From Diospyros lotus (lineage: Eukaryota > Streptophyta > Magnoliopsida > Ericales > Ebenaceae): a stretch of DNA of 64,000 nt. Positions 9,153 to 21,277 of this stretch are shown here, one piece after another. Within the stretch, counting starts at the first letter, position 1. Each line of letters starts with the position of its first letter. The stretch is from NCBI RefSeq assembly GCF_014633365.1, contig NC_068344.1:6461327-6525326 (forward strand), read 5' to 3'. The notes under the pieces are model-generated. The model had not been told where the DNA came from. It ran no database searches and was given only the letters and a program-made list of their open reading frames with translations. The position numbers and the translations under genes are program-made.

Positions 9153-11015
9153 TGTAATACCTTAGATTTTTTTTAAACTCAAATATGAGGTGATACCTGA
9201 GGTTATTAGGTTCTAATACTTGAGGAAATAGGTCATTTCAAAGGATTATAAAAGCCTTGAGACAAAGGTTCAGTTTCTGAACCAGGGGTAAAATCGTAAA
9301 TATTGAAGTTGGGTAAAAGTGTAATTTACCTAAAATCTTGGGGTGCTAAGTGTAATTTATCCATTTTTTGGGGACCAAAAAGTGCAATTAAAATAGCCCG
9401 GGGACCAAATTGCAAGGGTCTAAGTGCAGTTACGTGAAAAGTTCAGGCCAAAGCGTTGTTTCTTGAAATCTTAAAATATCTCTTCAAAATATCTTGGACT
9501 TCAAACTTTGGATTCCAAACTCTATTGAATTCATTTAAGGGACAAGTGGCACATTTGGGTTGGATGCACATGGGAGAAATGATGAAACCTTATCACTTCG
9601 CGACACGTGGCGGATTTTGATTTATCGGGAAAATTTATAAATATAAGACCTTTGTAGCCTTCATTTGGACATTCTTCAAGAGGGAAAAGAAAGATATTTT
9701 GGAAAGGGGAAACGCTACAAAAATAGAGGGAAGGTTATGCCAAAATCGAGGGAGGAAATCGGAGAGGAAATAAGGCTTATCGGAAAGTTTGTGTCTCTAC
9801 TATAAAGCATGACAAACACCATCAAAACCTGGAGGTAAGTTCAATTTTCTTTTACAATCTTGTAGAGGGATTAAAGGGGAGTCCGTAGGTTCAAATGGCG
9901 GTCGAATCTAAGCTAAAACGAGAAAGTTATGGCCAAAATACCAAAAGGAGACGGAGTTGGGATTTTTTGAAGGGTGGCGCGTGTAGCTCACGCGTCGGTA
10001 AGGGGCTGCGCGTGTGAACGCGTCATCCACCTTTCAGAGGCACTTGAGGGCACGTTCGGAATCCGTTTAACCTGAATTTTTCACCATTCTTCTCCTATCT
10101 TAATTATATACAACCACATATAAAAATATTTGAGTTTTGGTTCGCCGGAATGCGTGATTTATGCAAAAACAGCCCCTAGTGCTTGAAACCATGCTGTAAA
10201 TAGTGCTATCGAAGGGGAAACAATCAAGGTGAGTGTTTCTTGCATAATTTTGCTACATCCTGATCATTTTCGCTTCATTGGGTGAGGGTGTTGGCTTGCA
10301 TATCATGCCTTTATGGCTTACATGTCATATATTTCCCTTGGTTATGCATATTCCTTCTGCTTTGTCATATATCATGTTTATATTGGTGACTATGGCTAGT
10401 TGTTGGGACATCATGGAAGATCTCATGCTCTTACGGTGAGCCAAGGGTTACTATAATGACCGCGGGGGTGATTACAACACCCTGGCATTGCTACCACAGG
10501 GATGGATTTCATAATAACATTATTACATTTACACGCACATACCTTCCCTTTTCTGATTCATTCACTTAGATGTAATATCTAACTTGGGTTGATGCCCTTA
10601 GAATGTTCCACGTTCCAGGTATATCAGAAGTATCAGGTGTCTCAGGTTCAGGTTCAAAGCATAAGCAAGGAGGTGGAGCTTCGCTAGCTTTGGGTTTTTG
10701 ATTTATTATGTACTTGTGTAATTGTACAATAGTGATGTATTATAATAGAAGCTAGGGTAATCAAGTTTGTAATAAGTAAAAGGGTGCCCTACAGTTGTAC
10801 AACAGTAATATGTTGTGTCTTTCTGGAGTATTTGGAGTCTTTTACATTTCTTGTACTTGTAAAGAAAATCTAGTGGAAACCCTTTATCTAGCTTAGGTTA
10901 GGCTTTCAGGTTCGATCCACTGCTTCCGTTGGTAAGGGTTTCGATAAAGCCCATAGGTGATGTCTTATTAACTATATTTCAAGTTATTGCGTATCTGAAA
11001 AAATGGGGCATTACA
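9153..11015 (+). repeat. Solo Ty3/gypsy LTR inside the 5' LTR, duplication ATTAC/ATTAT
   Basis: Starts TGTAATACC and ends GGGGCATTACA, 1863 bp. The flanks are ATTAC (9148-9152) and ATTAT (11016-11020), differing by one base. The uninterrupted 3' LTR reads 'gagctaattacccctcttg' at the same place and proves the insertion. A TATA-like 'ttataaatataag' lies near 9634-9646. It is related to the solo LTR at 27894-30314 ('catctaacYtgggttRatgccc...acgttccag' block). No ORF is supported. Confidence 0.9.
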
Positions 11016-12009
11016 ATTATCCCTCTTGTTGTATACCAGTTGGAAATGAGATGAGACAGATGGGTGAAATCATGTGGTTGAAATCATCATTTGATGATGG
11101 GAAGGTATGTGCCTAAGTTGTCTAAGTATGCATATAAAACCAAGGTTGAAAATTATCTCTATGCATTCCTATGATGGCATGTATTTGACGTTGCATGTGG
11201 GATACATTATCTTTGCACCTCTTATTATTGTTTTGGCGGGCAGCTAAGTTCCGTAACTATATGACGAGATATCCTATTGAGTGTCTGACGCTGGTGAGGT
11301 GGCCATAAACTCGGTAGGTGATGCTCCAGCCACTATTGGTGGCTGATGAATTTATATATATACATATAGTCACATGGATGTGGAGGCCTAGAGGGCTAGT
11401 GTGGCACATGTTTTCCTATCATTATATAAATAATGCATGAGCATGGATTAGTGTCTTAAAGCCATGATTGTTATGGTTTGGGAAAGTAAGAGCATAATGA
11501 TTTTATGTATTAATTCACGTATGTATCTATGGAGTCGAGGTGCTCTACTTTGGTCTTTTTGTCTCCATACTTGCTTATGTTATTGCACCTATATACTTGC
11601 TGAGCCTCGTGGCTCACCTTGTTTGTCTTGTCATTCTAGGTAAGGGAAAGTCTATTGAAGGGGGCTAGTCTAGCAGGGTGCGAGCTCCTGTTTAGTTGTG
11701 TATAGAGACATCCCAGCCATAAGGTCTTTGGGGGTGTTTTGGTGAAGGTTTTAAGGAAAAATATTTGTATTTTGTGAATTCCAATAGTGACCTTGTAATT
11801 ATATTTTGTATGGTTGTGAGTTAGTAGAGCATGTAAGTCAAATTGTAATTTGAAGTTGTCATAATTTTAACTCATGTCGTTCAGGTAGCAACTAAAATAA
11901 GTTTTTATTCGAAGCTATTTAAGTTATTGTTCTGTATCCATTTTTGTGAGGACCTCCTTTCAGATGTCCTGTGCTAGTGGGATTATCCAAGAAAGGGCCG
12001 CTACAGTTT

Positions 12010-12021
12010 TGGTATCAGAGC
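12010..12021 (+). other. Primer-binding site, initiator-Met tRNA type
   Basis: TGGTATCAGAGC lies four bases after the 5' LTR end and matches the 3' end of plant initiator methionine tRNA, the common primer of chromoviruses and copia elements. Confidence 0.9.
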
Positions 12022-12145
12022 AAAGGTTGGGATAAGAGGAGTCTCTATACACATAGGTATGTTGGGTAGAGTCCGGATTATGTTTAGTGGTCCAAATAAG
12101 ACTAAGTTAAGATAGTGTATTAAAAGTAGTTTGATCGTGCAGGAA

Positions 12146-13313
12146 ATGAGTGGACGTCAAGGTAGACCACCCACCTGGGCCTGAGGTAACAGGGTTATTC
12201 TTGCTCCTACTCCTGCTCCGCCTCTAGCACCTATTATCCCCGGGGTGCCCCAAATCTACACAAAGAGGTGAGTGAGTTAAGCGGTGCAGTGGCAGGCATA
12301 TTGAGACACTTCGAGGTGTTTATGGAAATCAAAGGGGACAAGGTCTAGCACCCCAAAAGGAGGGGTGGAATAAACCTCGAATAAGGGCAATGTGGGGGCA
12401 AGCTTCAAATCCTGTGACCCAAGAAGAGGAGACTCTGGGAATTGATAGGACTCCAGGGAGTTAACTTTTGAGGAATTTTATTGTTCTCAAGCCCTCAAAA
12501 TTCCACAAAGGTACAAATTCATTAGCAGCAAAAAGTTGGATGAGGGAAATTGAAAGGTCTTTCTGAAGTGGTGCGCAAAAAGTTTAGTTGGCCACGTATT
12601 TACTAAGAGAAGATGTAGAATGATGGTGGGATACCACTAGATAGAGGTTTAGGGACAAGGAACAGACTTGGGCAAAATTCCAAGAGTTGTTCAACGAAAA
12701 CTTTTTCCTTATCTAGGTCCTCAAGTAAAAGACTTACGAATTTATTCAATTGACACAAAGGGACAAGTTAATGGTGTAGTACGAAGCAAAGTTCCTCTCC
12801 TTGGCAAGGTTTGCTCCAGACTTGGTGTCAATAGAGGAAAAGAAAGGAGTGAAATTTCAGAGAGGCCTGAATGTGGAGGTCAGATATGCAATGAGAGGTG
12901 TCAGATTTGTTGATTATGCCACTATGGTTTAGAGAGCCTTTACCCTGAAAAGGGAAAGAAGAGAGTTAAGAATTGTGCAAGTCACTTCTAAGGGAGTAAG
13001 TTCATCTCAGGGGCACATAAATGACAAGAAGAGGAAATGGGGGGTGAATTCAGTAAAGAATGCAGCGGAGGCCCTATGGTGCAAGAATTGTGGGAAAAGG
13101 CATCGAGGGTCATGTCATCTTGCTAGGGGAGCTTGCTATCTTTGTAGACAGGCTAGGCATTTTAAAAAAGACTACCCTCAAAATTCTAGTACAACAGGCA
13201 ATAAAGAAGTGGTATGCTATCAATGTGGCAGGAAGGGCCATAAGGCCAATGTTTATAACCAGCCTCAGCAGGAAGGTCAGAGATTTGGGGGTCAAGGCCT
13301 AAGACTAGGGTAG
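12146..13313 (+). pseudogene. gag: Chromovirus gag with zinc knuckles, frameshifted
   Basis: The ATG at 12146 (MSGRQGRPP...) is 125 bp after the primer site. The middle part is recognised by fragments such as WAKFQELFNENFF and SLARFAPDLVSIEEK, with several in-frame stops. The nucleocapsid part (about 13080-13275) has CKNCGKRHRGSC, CYLCRQARHFKKDY and CYQCGRKGHKANVY. In the last two the final cysteine is changed to tyrosine, so zinc binding is compromised. Confidence 0.75.
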
Positions 13314-13429
13314 AAACCAACATCACCTCAAGTTCAAGGGACAGCTCCACTTTTGGCAATACCTCAAGTATAACATTCTTTAGAAGTTGACAGGCCTCAT
13401 GTTCAGGGGCGGGTTTTTTCCTTGACCGC

Positions 13430-13839
13430 AGCGGAGGCTAAGAAAGGAAATGATATGATCCAAGGTATTCTTTTGCTTTATGATGCTGATGTACGTGTTT
13501 TGTTTGACACGAGATCCACACACTCATTTGTTGCTCCATGAGTTGTGTGTCATATCCCCGTTTCTAAAACCTTGTTGCCATATTATTTGATTGTGACCAC
13601 TCTGGGGGATGCAGAATTGATGGGTAGCAAGGTGTGTAGAGATTGCAAGATTAGGGTGCATGATAAAGTACTGCCAGGGAATTTAGTAGTGATGAATATC
13701 AAAGATTTTGACCTTATCTTGGGTATGGATTGGTTATTCAAGCATTTTGCTAAGGTTGATTGCCATCAAAAAATAATTCACTTTGAATTACCTTACCAGC
13801 CGATCATACTGTATCTAGGCATTAAGCCAATGAGCTCCA
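13430..13839 (+). pseudogene. Chromovirus aspartic protease, active site damaged
   Basis: Retropepsin domain that processes Gag-Pol. The active-site motif reads LFDTRSTHSFVAP instead of DTGS, a glycine-to-arginine change, and a stop follows soon after. The C-terminal half is clear (DFDLILGMDWLFKHFAKVDC). The frame is cut by the solo copia LTR and resumes in frame as STPMITVMK at 15838-15844. Confidence 0.8.
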
Positions 13840-15838
13840 TGTTAGTGTAGGTGCTCTAGACCCAATCAGATTGGGCTTGTTGTACACTGACAATTGTAAT
13901 CATGTTTATTGTTTGAATAAAGAGTTATTCAAATTCATAAGAAGTCATTCTATTAGTTTCTTGTTATTATTGTAATAACCGAATGAAACTAGATAGAAGT
14001 CCATATGATGTATACTGTGAATAATCTATAAAGAAGTGAGATGATGCATCATAGTTTCTAGACATCATTAAACATCCCAAGTCGTAGCAATGTCAAGAAT
14101 GGACATTGACAATTGCGGTAAGACTTGTATGTGCTATGTTTTTGCTATGTGATAGCAATGGGAGTCTCACACCCATAGGCATGGGGATGCCTAGACAAGT
14201 ACATAGGTTACCAATGTTGAAGAACGTGTCACTGGACATGACTCGCCATGAGAATCCATTTTGGTTATATGTTGATGGAATTCTTATACGAGATGGGTGT
14301 AACTAATCCTTGGACCTGAGGTTGTCGCGGTCATCTCATAAGAAGATCGATATTCTTTGACATCGTTTCGATGGGCCTAGATAAAGGCTGCACGTGGGCG
14401 ATCGTTGGGCATATCGTGAGACTTATGGAGATGGGTGCATAACCAAGATGGGACTCGTCTATCCCTTGATAGAGGATGATGTATCTAAGGCGCCTTCGGT
14501 GGATATTCACTTTAAATCCATGGCCATGGTAAAAGAGATCAATAAGGAGTTATTGATTTACTTTCTATTAAGTGAAGATATCCAGAAGACCGAAGAAAAC
14601 TCATGTGATCGTTATCAAGCAACACATCGCCATACTTGAGATCACATAAGATACATTAACGAGATGATCGAATTACACGATAACCATGCTCGTGAAAGGT
14701 TATTTGCGGATTATGAATCCTTCTGAATAATTGGGTAGGCATGATGCCTTGCTAGAGGCCAATCTTGTCTTATGTGTTTGTACCGACACATTGCCAACAT
14801 ATTCGGAAGCCTAATGAGTCATACGCAATAGGCACGGTCCCTGGCTTAAACCAGGAGAGTGGACGTATGGTTAAGTGGGACACTTCGGCAAGAAGTTTTG
14901 CCGTCGTAGGTTCTCACGGAAAAAGAACAAATAGACGTAATGACGTCGATATGACGAGGAGTCGTCATAATGGAAAGAGTTTCCTAAAATGGCAATTGAT
15001 TAAATTAGGAAAGAGTTTCTAATTTAATAATTTTCTATTTGTTGGAGTGGTAAATAGGGAATAAAATATTTTTGGGCTTAAGTTAATATTTGGACTAAAT
15101 TAGATTTGGGCCAAATATTAAATTAAATATTATATTTGGACTAAATTGGATTTAGGCCAAATATTAAAATAAATATTATATTTGGACTAAATTAGATTTG
15201 GGCCAAATATTAAATATTATATTTAGACCAAATTAGATTTGGGCTAAATATTAAATATTATATTTGGGCTTGAATTAGATTTGGGCCAAAATATTTTATT
15301 TAAACCTATAAAAGGATTTGGGCCATTTAATTATATTTCTAGTTGGACTAGAATAAGCCCACTTAATATTCTAATTAAATTAGAATTAATGGGCTAGGCC
15401 AATCCATTAGGGTTTTAGAAACCCTAGGATATTTCACTATAAATATCCTTTTATAGGTTGCCCATAAAAAAAAAGTGATTTTTGGTGTTGTTTTTCAAGA
15501 GTTGAAAAACGTATTTCCGTTCACTCTTCCCCGTTTCTTTTGGCATCAATACGAAACGAGGGCATTCTTTTATCGTCCATACACAAGCCGCGCAAAGGAG
15601 AAGGAGCTAGCACTCCTATTCCGGTCTCCTTGCCAACGAACGCGTGCCGCGTATCACGAGTTAGAGGCCGGACGCTTGGACGGCTCGAATCCGCGAACGA
15701 CTCGATAATCTAAAGGTTAGATTTATTTATTTGTTTGTGAATGATTTAATTTCGACGTTGATCCAATCGCCGGGATCGGGATAAGTTCAAATTTTTGAAC
15801 TACGCTATTTACCCCGTAGCGATCTTGCTTTACTTTCA
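13840..15838 (+). repeat. Solo Ty1/copia LTR in chromovirus pol, duplication CTCCA
   Basis: 1999 bp long, starting TGTTAGTGTAGG and ending TTTACTTTCA. CTCCA lies at 13835-13839 and 15839-15843. Removing it restores the protease-RT linker. Small ORFs inside it (for example near 14106-15022) show no protein likeness and are not called. It is the same general kind of LTR (TGTTAG start) as the one at 53594-55092. Confidence 0.9.
15070..15300 (+). repeat. Tandem repeat with 'ttggactaaattagatttgggcc' units inside the solo copia LTR
   Basis: About five units of 45-55 bp, each containing 'ggactaaattRgatttRggc' followed by 'caaatattaaa'. They are AT-rich and non-coding. Confidence 0.8.
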
Positions 15839-15843
15839 CTCCA

Positions 15844-17330
15844 CCCCTATGATCACTGTAATGAAGGCGAAGAAATTGGTGTGTCATGGGTGTGAGGTGT
15901 ATCTAGCCTTTGTGATGATGGGTGTAGAGAGCAAGGCTAAGTTGTCAGATCTTCGGGTAGTTCGAGATTTTCCAGATGTATTCCCCGAAGAATTGGCAGG
16001 GTTGCCACCTCCAAGAAAGGTTGAATTTTCCATTGAGTTGTTGCCTGGCACGTAGCCTATTTCCAAGGCTCCATACAGGATGGCTCCCAATGAATTGAAG
16101 GAGTTGAAGACTCAGTTATAGGAATTGATTGAGAAATGATTCCTCCGCCCAAGTGCCTTGCCTTAAGGTGCTTCAGTGTTGTTTGTACGAAAGAATGATG
16201 GGCCCATGAGGTTATATATTGACTACCGACAGTTAAACCCGGTGACAATAAAGAACAAATACCCTTTCCCCTGTGTAGATGATTTGTTGGACCAACTTAG
16301 GGGAGCATCAATGTTCTCGAAGATAGATTTGAAGTCAAGTTATCACTAAGTAAGGGTTAGAGAAGGGGATATGCAAAAGACAACATTTCGCACCAAGTAT
16401 GGCATTATGAGTGCGAATGCTCTTGCAGTTTTAATGGATTTGATGAACAAGGTTTTTCAAGAGTATCTTGATTGTTTTCTAATAGTATTTATTGATGATA
16501 TTCTAATCTACTCTCCAAGTTTAGAAAAGCATGAAACCCATCTCAAGATAGCCTTGCAGAGACTTAGGGATACCAAGCTCAGCAAGTGCGACTTTTGGCA
16601 AAGGCAGTTGTGGATTGGCCGCGACCTACATTCATGATGGCTATTAGGAGCTTCCTGGGGTTGACAGGCTACTATAGGAGGTTCCTTGAGGGATTCTCCT
16701 AGTTATTTGCACCTACAACAAAGCTAACTCAAAAGGGAGTAAAATTCGAGTGGGATAAGGCATGCGAGAATTGCTTCCAAGAATTGAAGATGAGGATGAT
16801 AAGACTCCAGTGTTAGCAATTCCAAAAAGTGGGGAGAAGTTTATTACTTATAGCGATGCTTTGCATATAGGTTTGGGGTGTGTGTTAATGCAGGATAGGC
16901 GAGTTAATGCCTATGCCTCGAGAAGCTAAAGAAGCATGAAATGAATTACCCCATACACAATCTGGCATTGGCAACAATGCTGTTTGCACTTAAGATCTAG
17001 AGGCATTACTTGTACAGGGAGAATGTGGAGATTTATACAGATCATAAAATTCTAAAGTACTTCTTCTCCCAAAAGGAACTGAATATGAGGCAGTGCATAT
17101 GGATGGAGCTCTTTAAGGATTATGATTGCAAAATTCTTTACCACCTGGGGAAGGCCAATGTGGTGGCTGACGCATTGAGTCGAAAAAGAGCTTTTGTGGC
17201 AGTTATGATTACCCAAGAATGGATTTTGTTCAAGCAAATGGGGGAGATGTCCATTTCCTCTCCTGAGGAGAGACCCATCATGCATTGTGCGTATATGAGG
17301 GTGCAATCAGATTTGATTGAATAGATTCAG
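15844..17330 (+). pseudogene. pol: Chromovirus reverse transcriptase and RNase H, broken
   Basis: The frame continues from the protease. Recognised in order: [44 protein letters not shown], the catalytic FIDD box (16488-16499) with DILIYSPS, and the RNase H/connection end [20 protein letters not shown] and [12 protein letters not shown]. Stops occur at several sites (for example 16053-16055 and the stop after SYH). After KCDFW (about 16595) the sequence jumps to AVVDWPRPTF, so about 40 residues of the connection are deleted. Confidence 0.85.
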
Positions 17331-17479
17331 GGTCAGCAGCCTAGTAATGAGAGACTAGCACATATCATGGCAGATTTGGAGAGATTCACGCTGGCGGGAT
17401 TCAATTGGAGGAATAATGGTTTGTTGATATTTCAGGGACGAGTTTGCATCCCTAATGATGCTAAGATTAGGTAAGAGAT

Positions 17480-18738
17480 TTTGTCTAAAGCCCATAAGTC
17501 CCATTACACCATCCATCCTGGTACAACGAAGATGTATCGGGATCTTGGGAGGTAATTTTGGTGGGACGGCATGAAGCGTGATGTAGTGAAATTTTTTTCG
17601 AGTTGCGTAGTATGCCAACAAGTCAAGGAAGAACATTAGAAGCCTGCAGGCCTATTACAGTCGTTGCCTATTCCAAAATGGAAGTGGGATAATATTTCCA
17701 TGGACTTTGTGACAAGGTTGCCTAGAACAATGAAAGGGAATGATGCCATTTGGGTGATAGTGGATAGGTTGACGAAATCAACCCACTTCTTATCTATTAA
17801 AAGACTTATCCCTTGAGTCATTTAGCGAAGATGTATGTAAACAAGATTGTTAGATTGCATGGGATTCTAGCAAGTATCATATCAGATCGGGACCCCCGAT
17901 TTACCTCGTGCTTTTGGGAAGCATTGCATGAAACGTTGGGGACAAAGTTGAAGTTCAGTACCGCATTCCACCCGCAAACAAATGGGAAAACGGAGAGAAC
18001 TATTTTCACATTGGAGAATATGCTTCGGGCATGTGTCTTAGATTTTCATGCTAGTTGGGATGATCACCTTCCATTGGTAGAATTTACTTACAACAATAGC
18101 TATCGCTCTAGTATTACAATGCCATCTTATGAGGCATTATATAGTAGGCTGTGTAAGTCGCCTATTTGTTAGGAAGAGATGGGGGATAGAGCATTATTGG
18201 GCCTTGGAATCATTGAGCAGACTTCAAAAAAGATCAGAGTTATTAATGCTAGAATAAAGGCAACCCAAGATAGGCAGAAGAGTTATGTGGACCAGAGACG
18301 GCATGACTTGGAATTTTTTATGGGAGATCATGTATAACTGATGGTAATGCCCATGAAAGTTGTGCACCAATTTGGGATATCAGGGAAACTCAGTCCCATG
18401 TATACTGGGCCTTTTGAGATTCTAGAGCGAGTTAACTCTTTGGCGTATAGGTTAGCCTTGCCACCTCAGTTAGCCGACATTCATAACATCTTCCATGTAT
18501 CCATGTTGAGGAAGTACGTGTCAGATCCTAGCACATCATCGATTATTAGACCATTGAGGTCTAGGAGGATGTTGCATATGAGGAGATGCCAATTAGCATT
18601 TTGGAATAGACGGAAAGGGTATTGAGGAATAGGTTGGTCCCATTCGTTAAGGTCCAATGGCAGCGTCATTCTCTGGATGAGGCTACTTGGGAGCATGAGG
18701 ATGAGATGAGGCATCTCTTTCCCCAATTGTTTGAATGA
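17480..18738 (+). pseudogene. pol: Chromovirus integrase with C-terminal chromodomain, broken
   Basis: Catalyses insertion of element DNA. The H2C2 zinc finger (HKSHYTIHPG...CVVCQQVK) is followed by the D,D-35-E core: first Asp in WDNISMDFV, second in IISDRDPRF, Glu in TNGKTERTIFTLE. The GPFEIL...FHVSMLRKY region follows. A chromodomain-like tail is recognised by LVPFVKVQWQRHSLDEATWE and ends LFPQLFE with a TGA at 18736-18738. Stops occur near 17636, 17816, 18168 and 18336. The chromodomain identifies the element as a chromovirus. Confidence 0.85.
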
Positions 18739-18767
18739 CCAGGTATGAATTTGGGGGACCAAATTCT

Positions 18768-18784
18768 TTAAAGGGGGGAGAAAT
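18768..18784 (+). other. Polypurine tract of the + strand chromovirus
   Basis: 'taaaggggggagaaat' lies directly before the 3' LTR start (TGTAACGACCC at 18785). Confidence 0.85.
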
Positions 18785-21066
18785 TGTAACGACCCGTTAG
18801 TGGGTCTTGGTGTTTTTTGGTATTTTGATGTGGGCATTAAATTTTTGCCTTTATTAATTAGAGGTTGGAAATATTATTTTGTGTGGGGAAAATTCCAATT
18901 GAATTGGGCTATTAATTTTGGCCTAAGCCCATATGGGATGGTATATTTATACTTTTGTAATAAAGTGGGTTGGGCCAATAGTATAAAGTTAAATATAAAT
19001 GCAAGTTAAAAGAAGAGCCCAATGGGACTTGATTTAGATGGGGCCTAATTGATAGAGATTATTTAGTTGGGCTTGAGCCCATGTATTTAAGTGGGTTGAA
19101 TTAAATAAATGGGAAAAGAAAGAAAATGGCCAATGTCTAAAATGGGCTTGATAAGTGTTGTGTGTATGTATTGTGATGGAGGGCACAATTGGAATTTGCT
19201 AAGGAGGGGGTGGTTGGAAAACTTGGCTGGAGCCCATCTCCCCCATTCCTTCTTTCTTTCTTAGCAATCTTCTTCTTTTCTCTCATTTCCAACTCTCTTG
19301 CTCTCCCTCTCGTTCATCTCTTCTTCTTTCTCTTCATTTCTTTCTTCTATTTTCTTCATTTTTCTGCTTTTCACTGGAGCTTCAAGTAGAGATTTGCATA
19401 TTTTGAGGGTTTCTTCATCTCTTTGGAGTTTCACCATTTAAGGCAAGTTCTCTTGCACTTTCTTTTCATGGGTTGTGCAAGTATTATCTTCCTTTTTTCT
19501 CCATTTCATTACAAAAAGCTTCCATTGTAAATATTGAAATCTTTTCATGAAAATGTTCAGTTGTTCCCATTTTTGTATCTTAATTAGTGGGTCTTCTCGT
19601 AGGCATGATATTGTGTCTTGTTGGTGTTTTGTTGGGGCTGGTTTACCCCATATTTTTCTCAAGGAATGACATTGGGTGGGTTAGGAAGCTACCTTAGCCA
19701 GTTTGGGTGTTTAGTGTTCGTATTGTTGCATTTTGGTTGCATAGAGTCGACTTATCCTTGGGTTAAGTTGACTTAACAGAGGCTCGTCTTTTTTAGTCAT
19801 TTTTCCTTGCTCTCAGATAAGTCGACTTATTTTTCCCTTAGTCGACTAATTTTACCATTTCTAGAAAAGTTTCAATTTTAGCCCAAATTAACCCTTGGTA
19901 TTGTTATAGGGTCTATTATATCGCATAATGAGCTCTTGATAACAACATTTCAATCCATTTAAACACAAAATAATGCAATTCAAACAAAGGAACTCAACAA
20001 TTAGAATTGTGATTAGATTACGTGTAAGATTGAACCTTTTAGGGAAAGAAATGATATTGTGGTCATATGTATGCATGAGCTAATTACCCCTCTTGTTGTA
20101 TATTGGTTGGAAATGAGATGAGACGGATGGGTGAATCATGTGGTTGAAATCATCATCTGATGATGGAAAGGTATGTGCCTAAGTTGTCTAAGTATGCATA
20201 TAAAACCAATGTGGAAAATTATCTCTATGCATTCCTATGATGGCATGTATTTGACGTTGTATGTGGGATACACTACTACCATTATCTATGCACCGAGGCA
20301 ACTAAGTTCTGCACGTGTGACGGGATATCCCATTTATCACCTAATGTGGGTGAGGTGGCTATAAACCCGATAGGTGATGCTCCCACCACTGTGGGTGGCT
20401 GATGAATTTTCACACACATATATATATATACATATAGTCACATGGATGTGGAGGCCTAGGGCTAGTGTAGCACATGTATTCCTATCATTATATAAATAAT
20501 ACATGAGCATGGATTGGTGTCTTAAAGGCATGATGGTTATGGTTATGGAAATTAAGAGCATCGTGATTTTATGTATTGATTCAAGTATGTAACTATGGAG
20601 TCGGGGTACTCTACTTTAGTCTATTTATCATACTTGCTTAATTTATTGCACCTATATACTTGTTGAGTTTTATGGCTCACCTTGTTTTTTTGTCATTCCA
20701 AGTAAGAGAAAGTCTATTAAAGGGGGCGAGTTTAGTGAGGCACGAGCTCCTGTTTAGTTGTGTACAAAGACGTCCCAGTCATAACGTCTTTGGGGGTGTT
20801 TTGGTGAAGGTCTTAAGGAAAAATATTTGTATTTTGTGAATTCCAATAGTGACCTTGTAATTATATTTTGTATGGCTATGAGTTAGCAGAGCATGTGAGT
20901 CAATTTGTAATGTGAAGTTGTCATAATTTTGACTCATGTCGTTCAGGCAACAATTAAAAGAAGTTTTTATTCGAAGCTAATTAAGTTATTGTTTTGTATC
21001 CACTTTTATAATGACCTCCTTTCGAATGTCCTATGCTAGTGGGATTATCCAAGAAAGGCCGCTACA
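18785..21066 (+). repeat. 3' LTR of the + strand chromovirus
   Basis: 2282 bp from TGTAACGACCC to GCCGCTACA, followed by GTTTC. It carries the uninterrupted version of the site hit by the solo LTR in the 5' LTR (about 20087). ORFs such as that at 19189-19389 are chance readings of pyrimidine-rich sequence. Confidence 0.9.
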
Positions 21067-21071
21067 GTTTC

Positions 21072-21277
21072 TATAGATAAAGGCCTTGAGAAGGAAATCG
21101 AACTAGATTATTTTATTCTCTAACGAAAAAGACTATGGCATCCTCATCTTCGATTAATTCAGGTACGCATTTAGTTTTCAATATACAAACTAGTATGAAA
21201 TTGTACTAATTTCACAATCATGTTTATGTTTAATGCCTACGAAATGTAGAAATTTTTGATTATAATGCAACTCATTA
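21072..21277 (+). repeat. Copia 3' LTR, right part, and flank
   Basis: Continues the copia LTR begun at 7614 after the GTTTC duplication. The exact LTR end is not visible because no second LTR exists in the window. It ends at or before CATTA (21273-21277), the left flank of the next LTR. Confidence 0.45.

Larger units (their letters stand above)
7778..12005 (+). repeat. 5' LTR of the + strand chromovirus (interrupted)
   Basis: Net length is about 2.36 kb after removing the inserted solo LTR with its 5 bp duplication. The 3' LTR is 2.28 kb. It contains a cluster of GTCGACTT-like motifs at about 8740-8935 and the 'tgcatgagctaattac' site that was later hit by a solo LTR. The LTR ends GCCGCTACA directly before the primer-binding site. 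Confidence 0.9.
7778..21066 (+). mobile_element. Complete-length Tekay/Del-like Ty3/gypsy chromovirus (degenerate), target duplication GTTTC
   Basis: Both LTRs start TGTAACGACC and end GCCGCTACA. GTTTC lies at 7773-7777 and again at 21067-21071. Internal order is primer-binding site, gag, protease, RT, RNase H, integrase, chromodomain, polypurine tract. Two later insertions lie inside: a solo gypsy LTR (9153-11015) and a solo copia LTR (13840-15838). Over the first 185 bp the two LTRs differ at roughly 10% of sites by eye, so this is an old copy. Confidence 0.9.

Noticed and set aside
14106..15022. Several + strand ORFs of 66-85 codons
   Set aside because: All lie within the solo copia LTR 13840-15838; these LTRs are non-coding.
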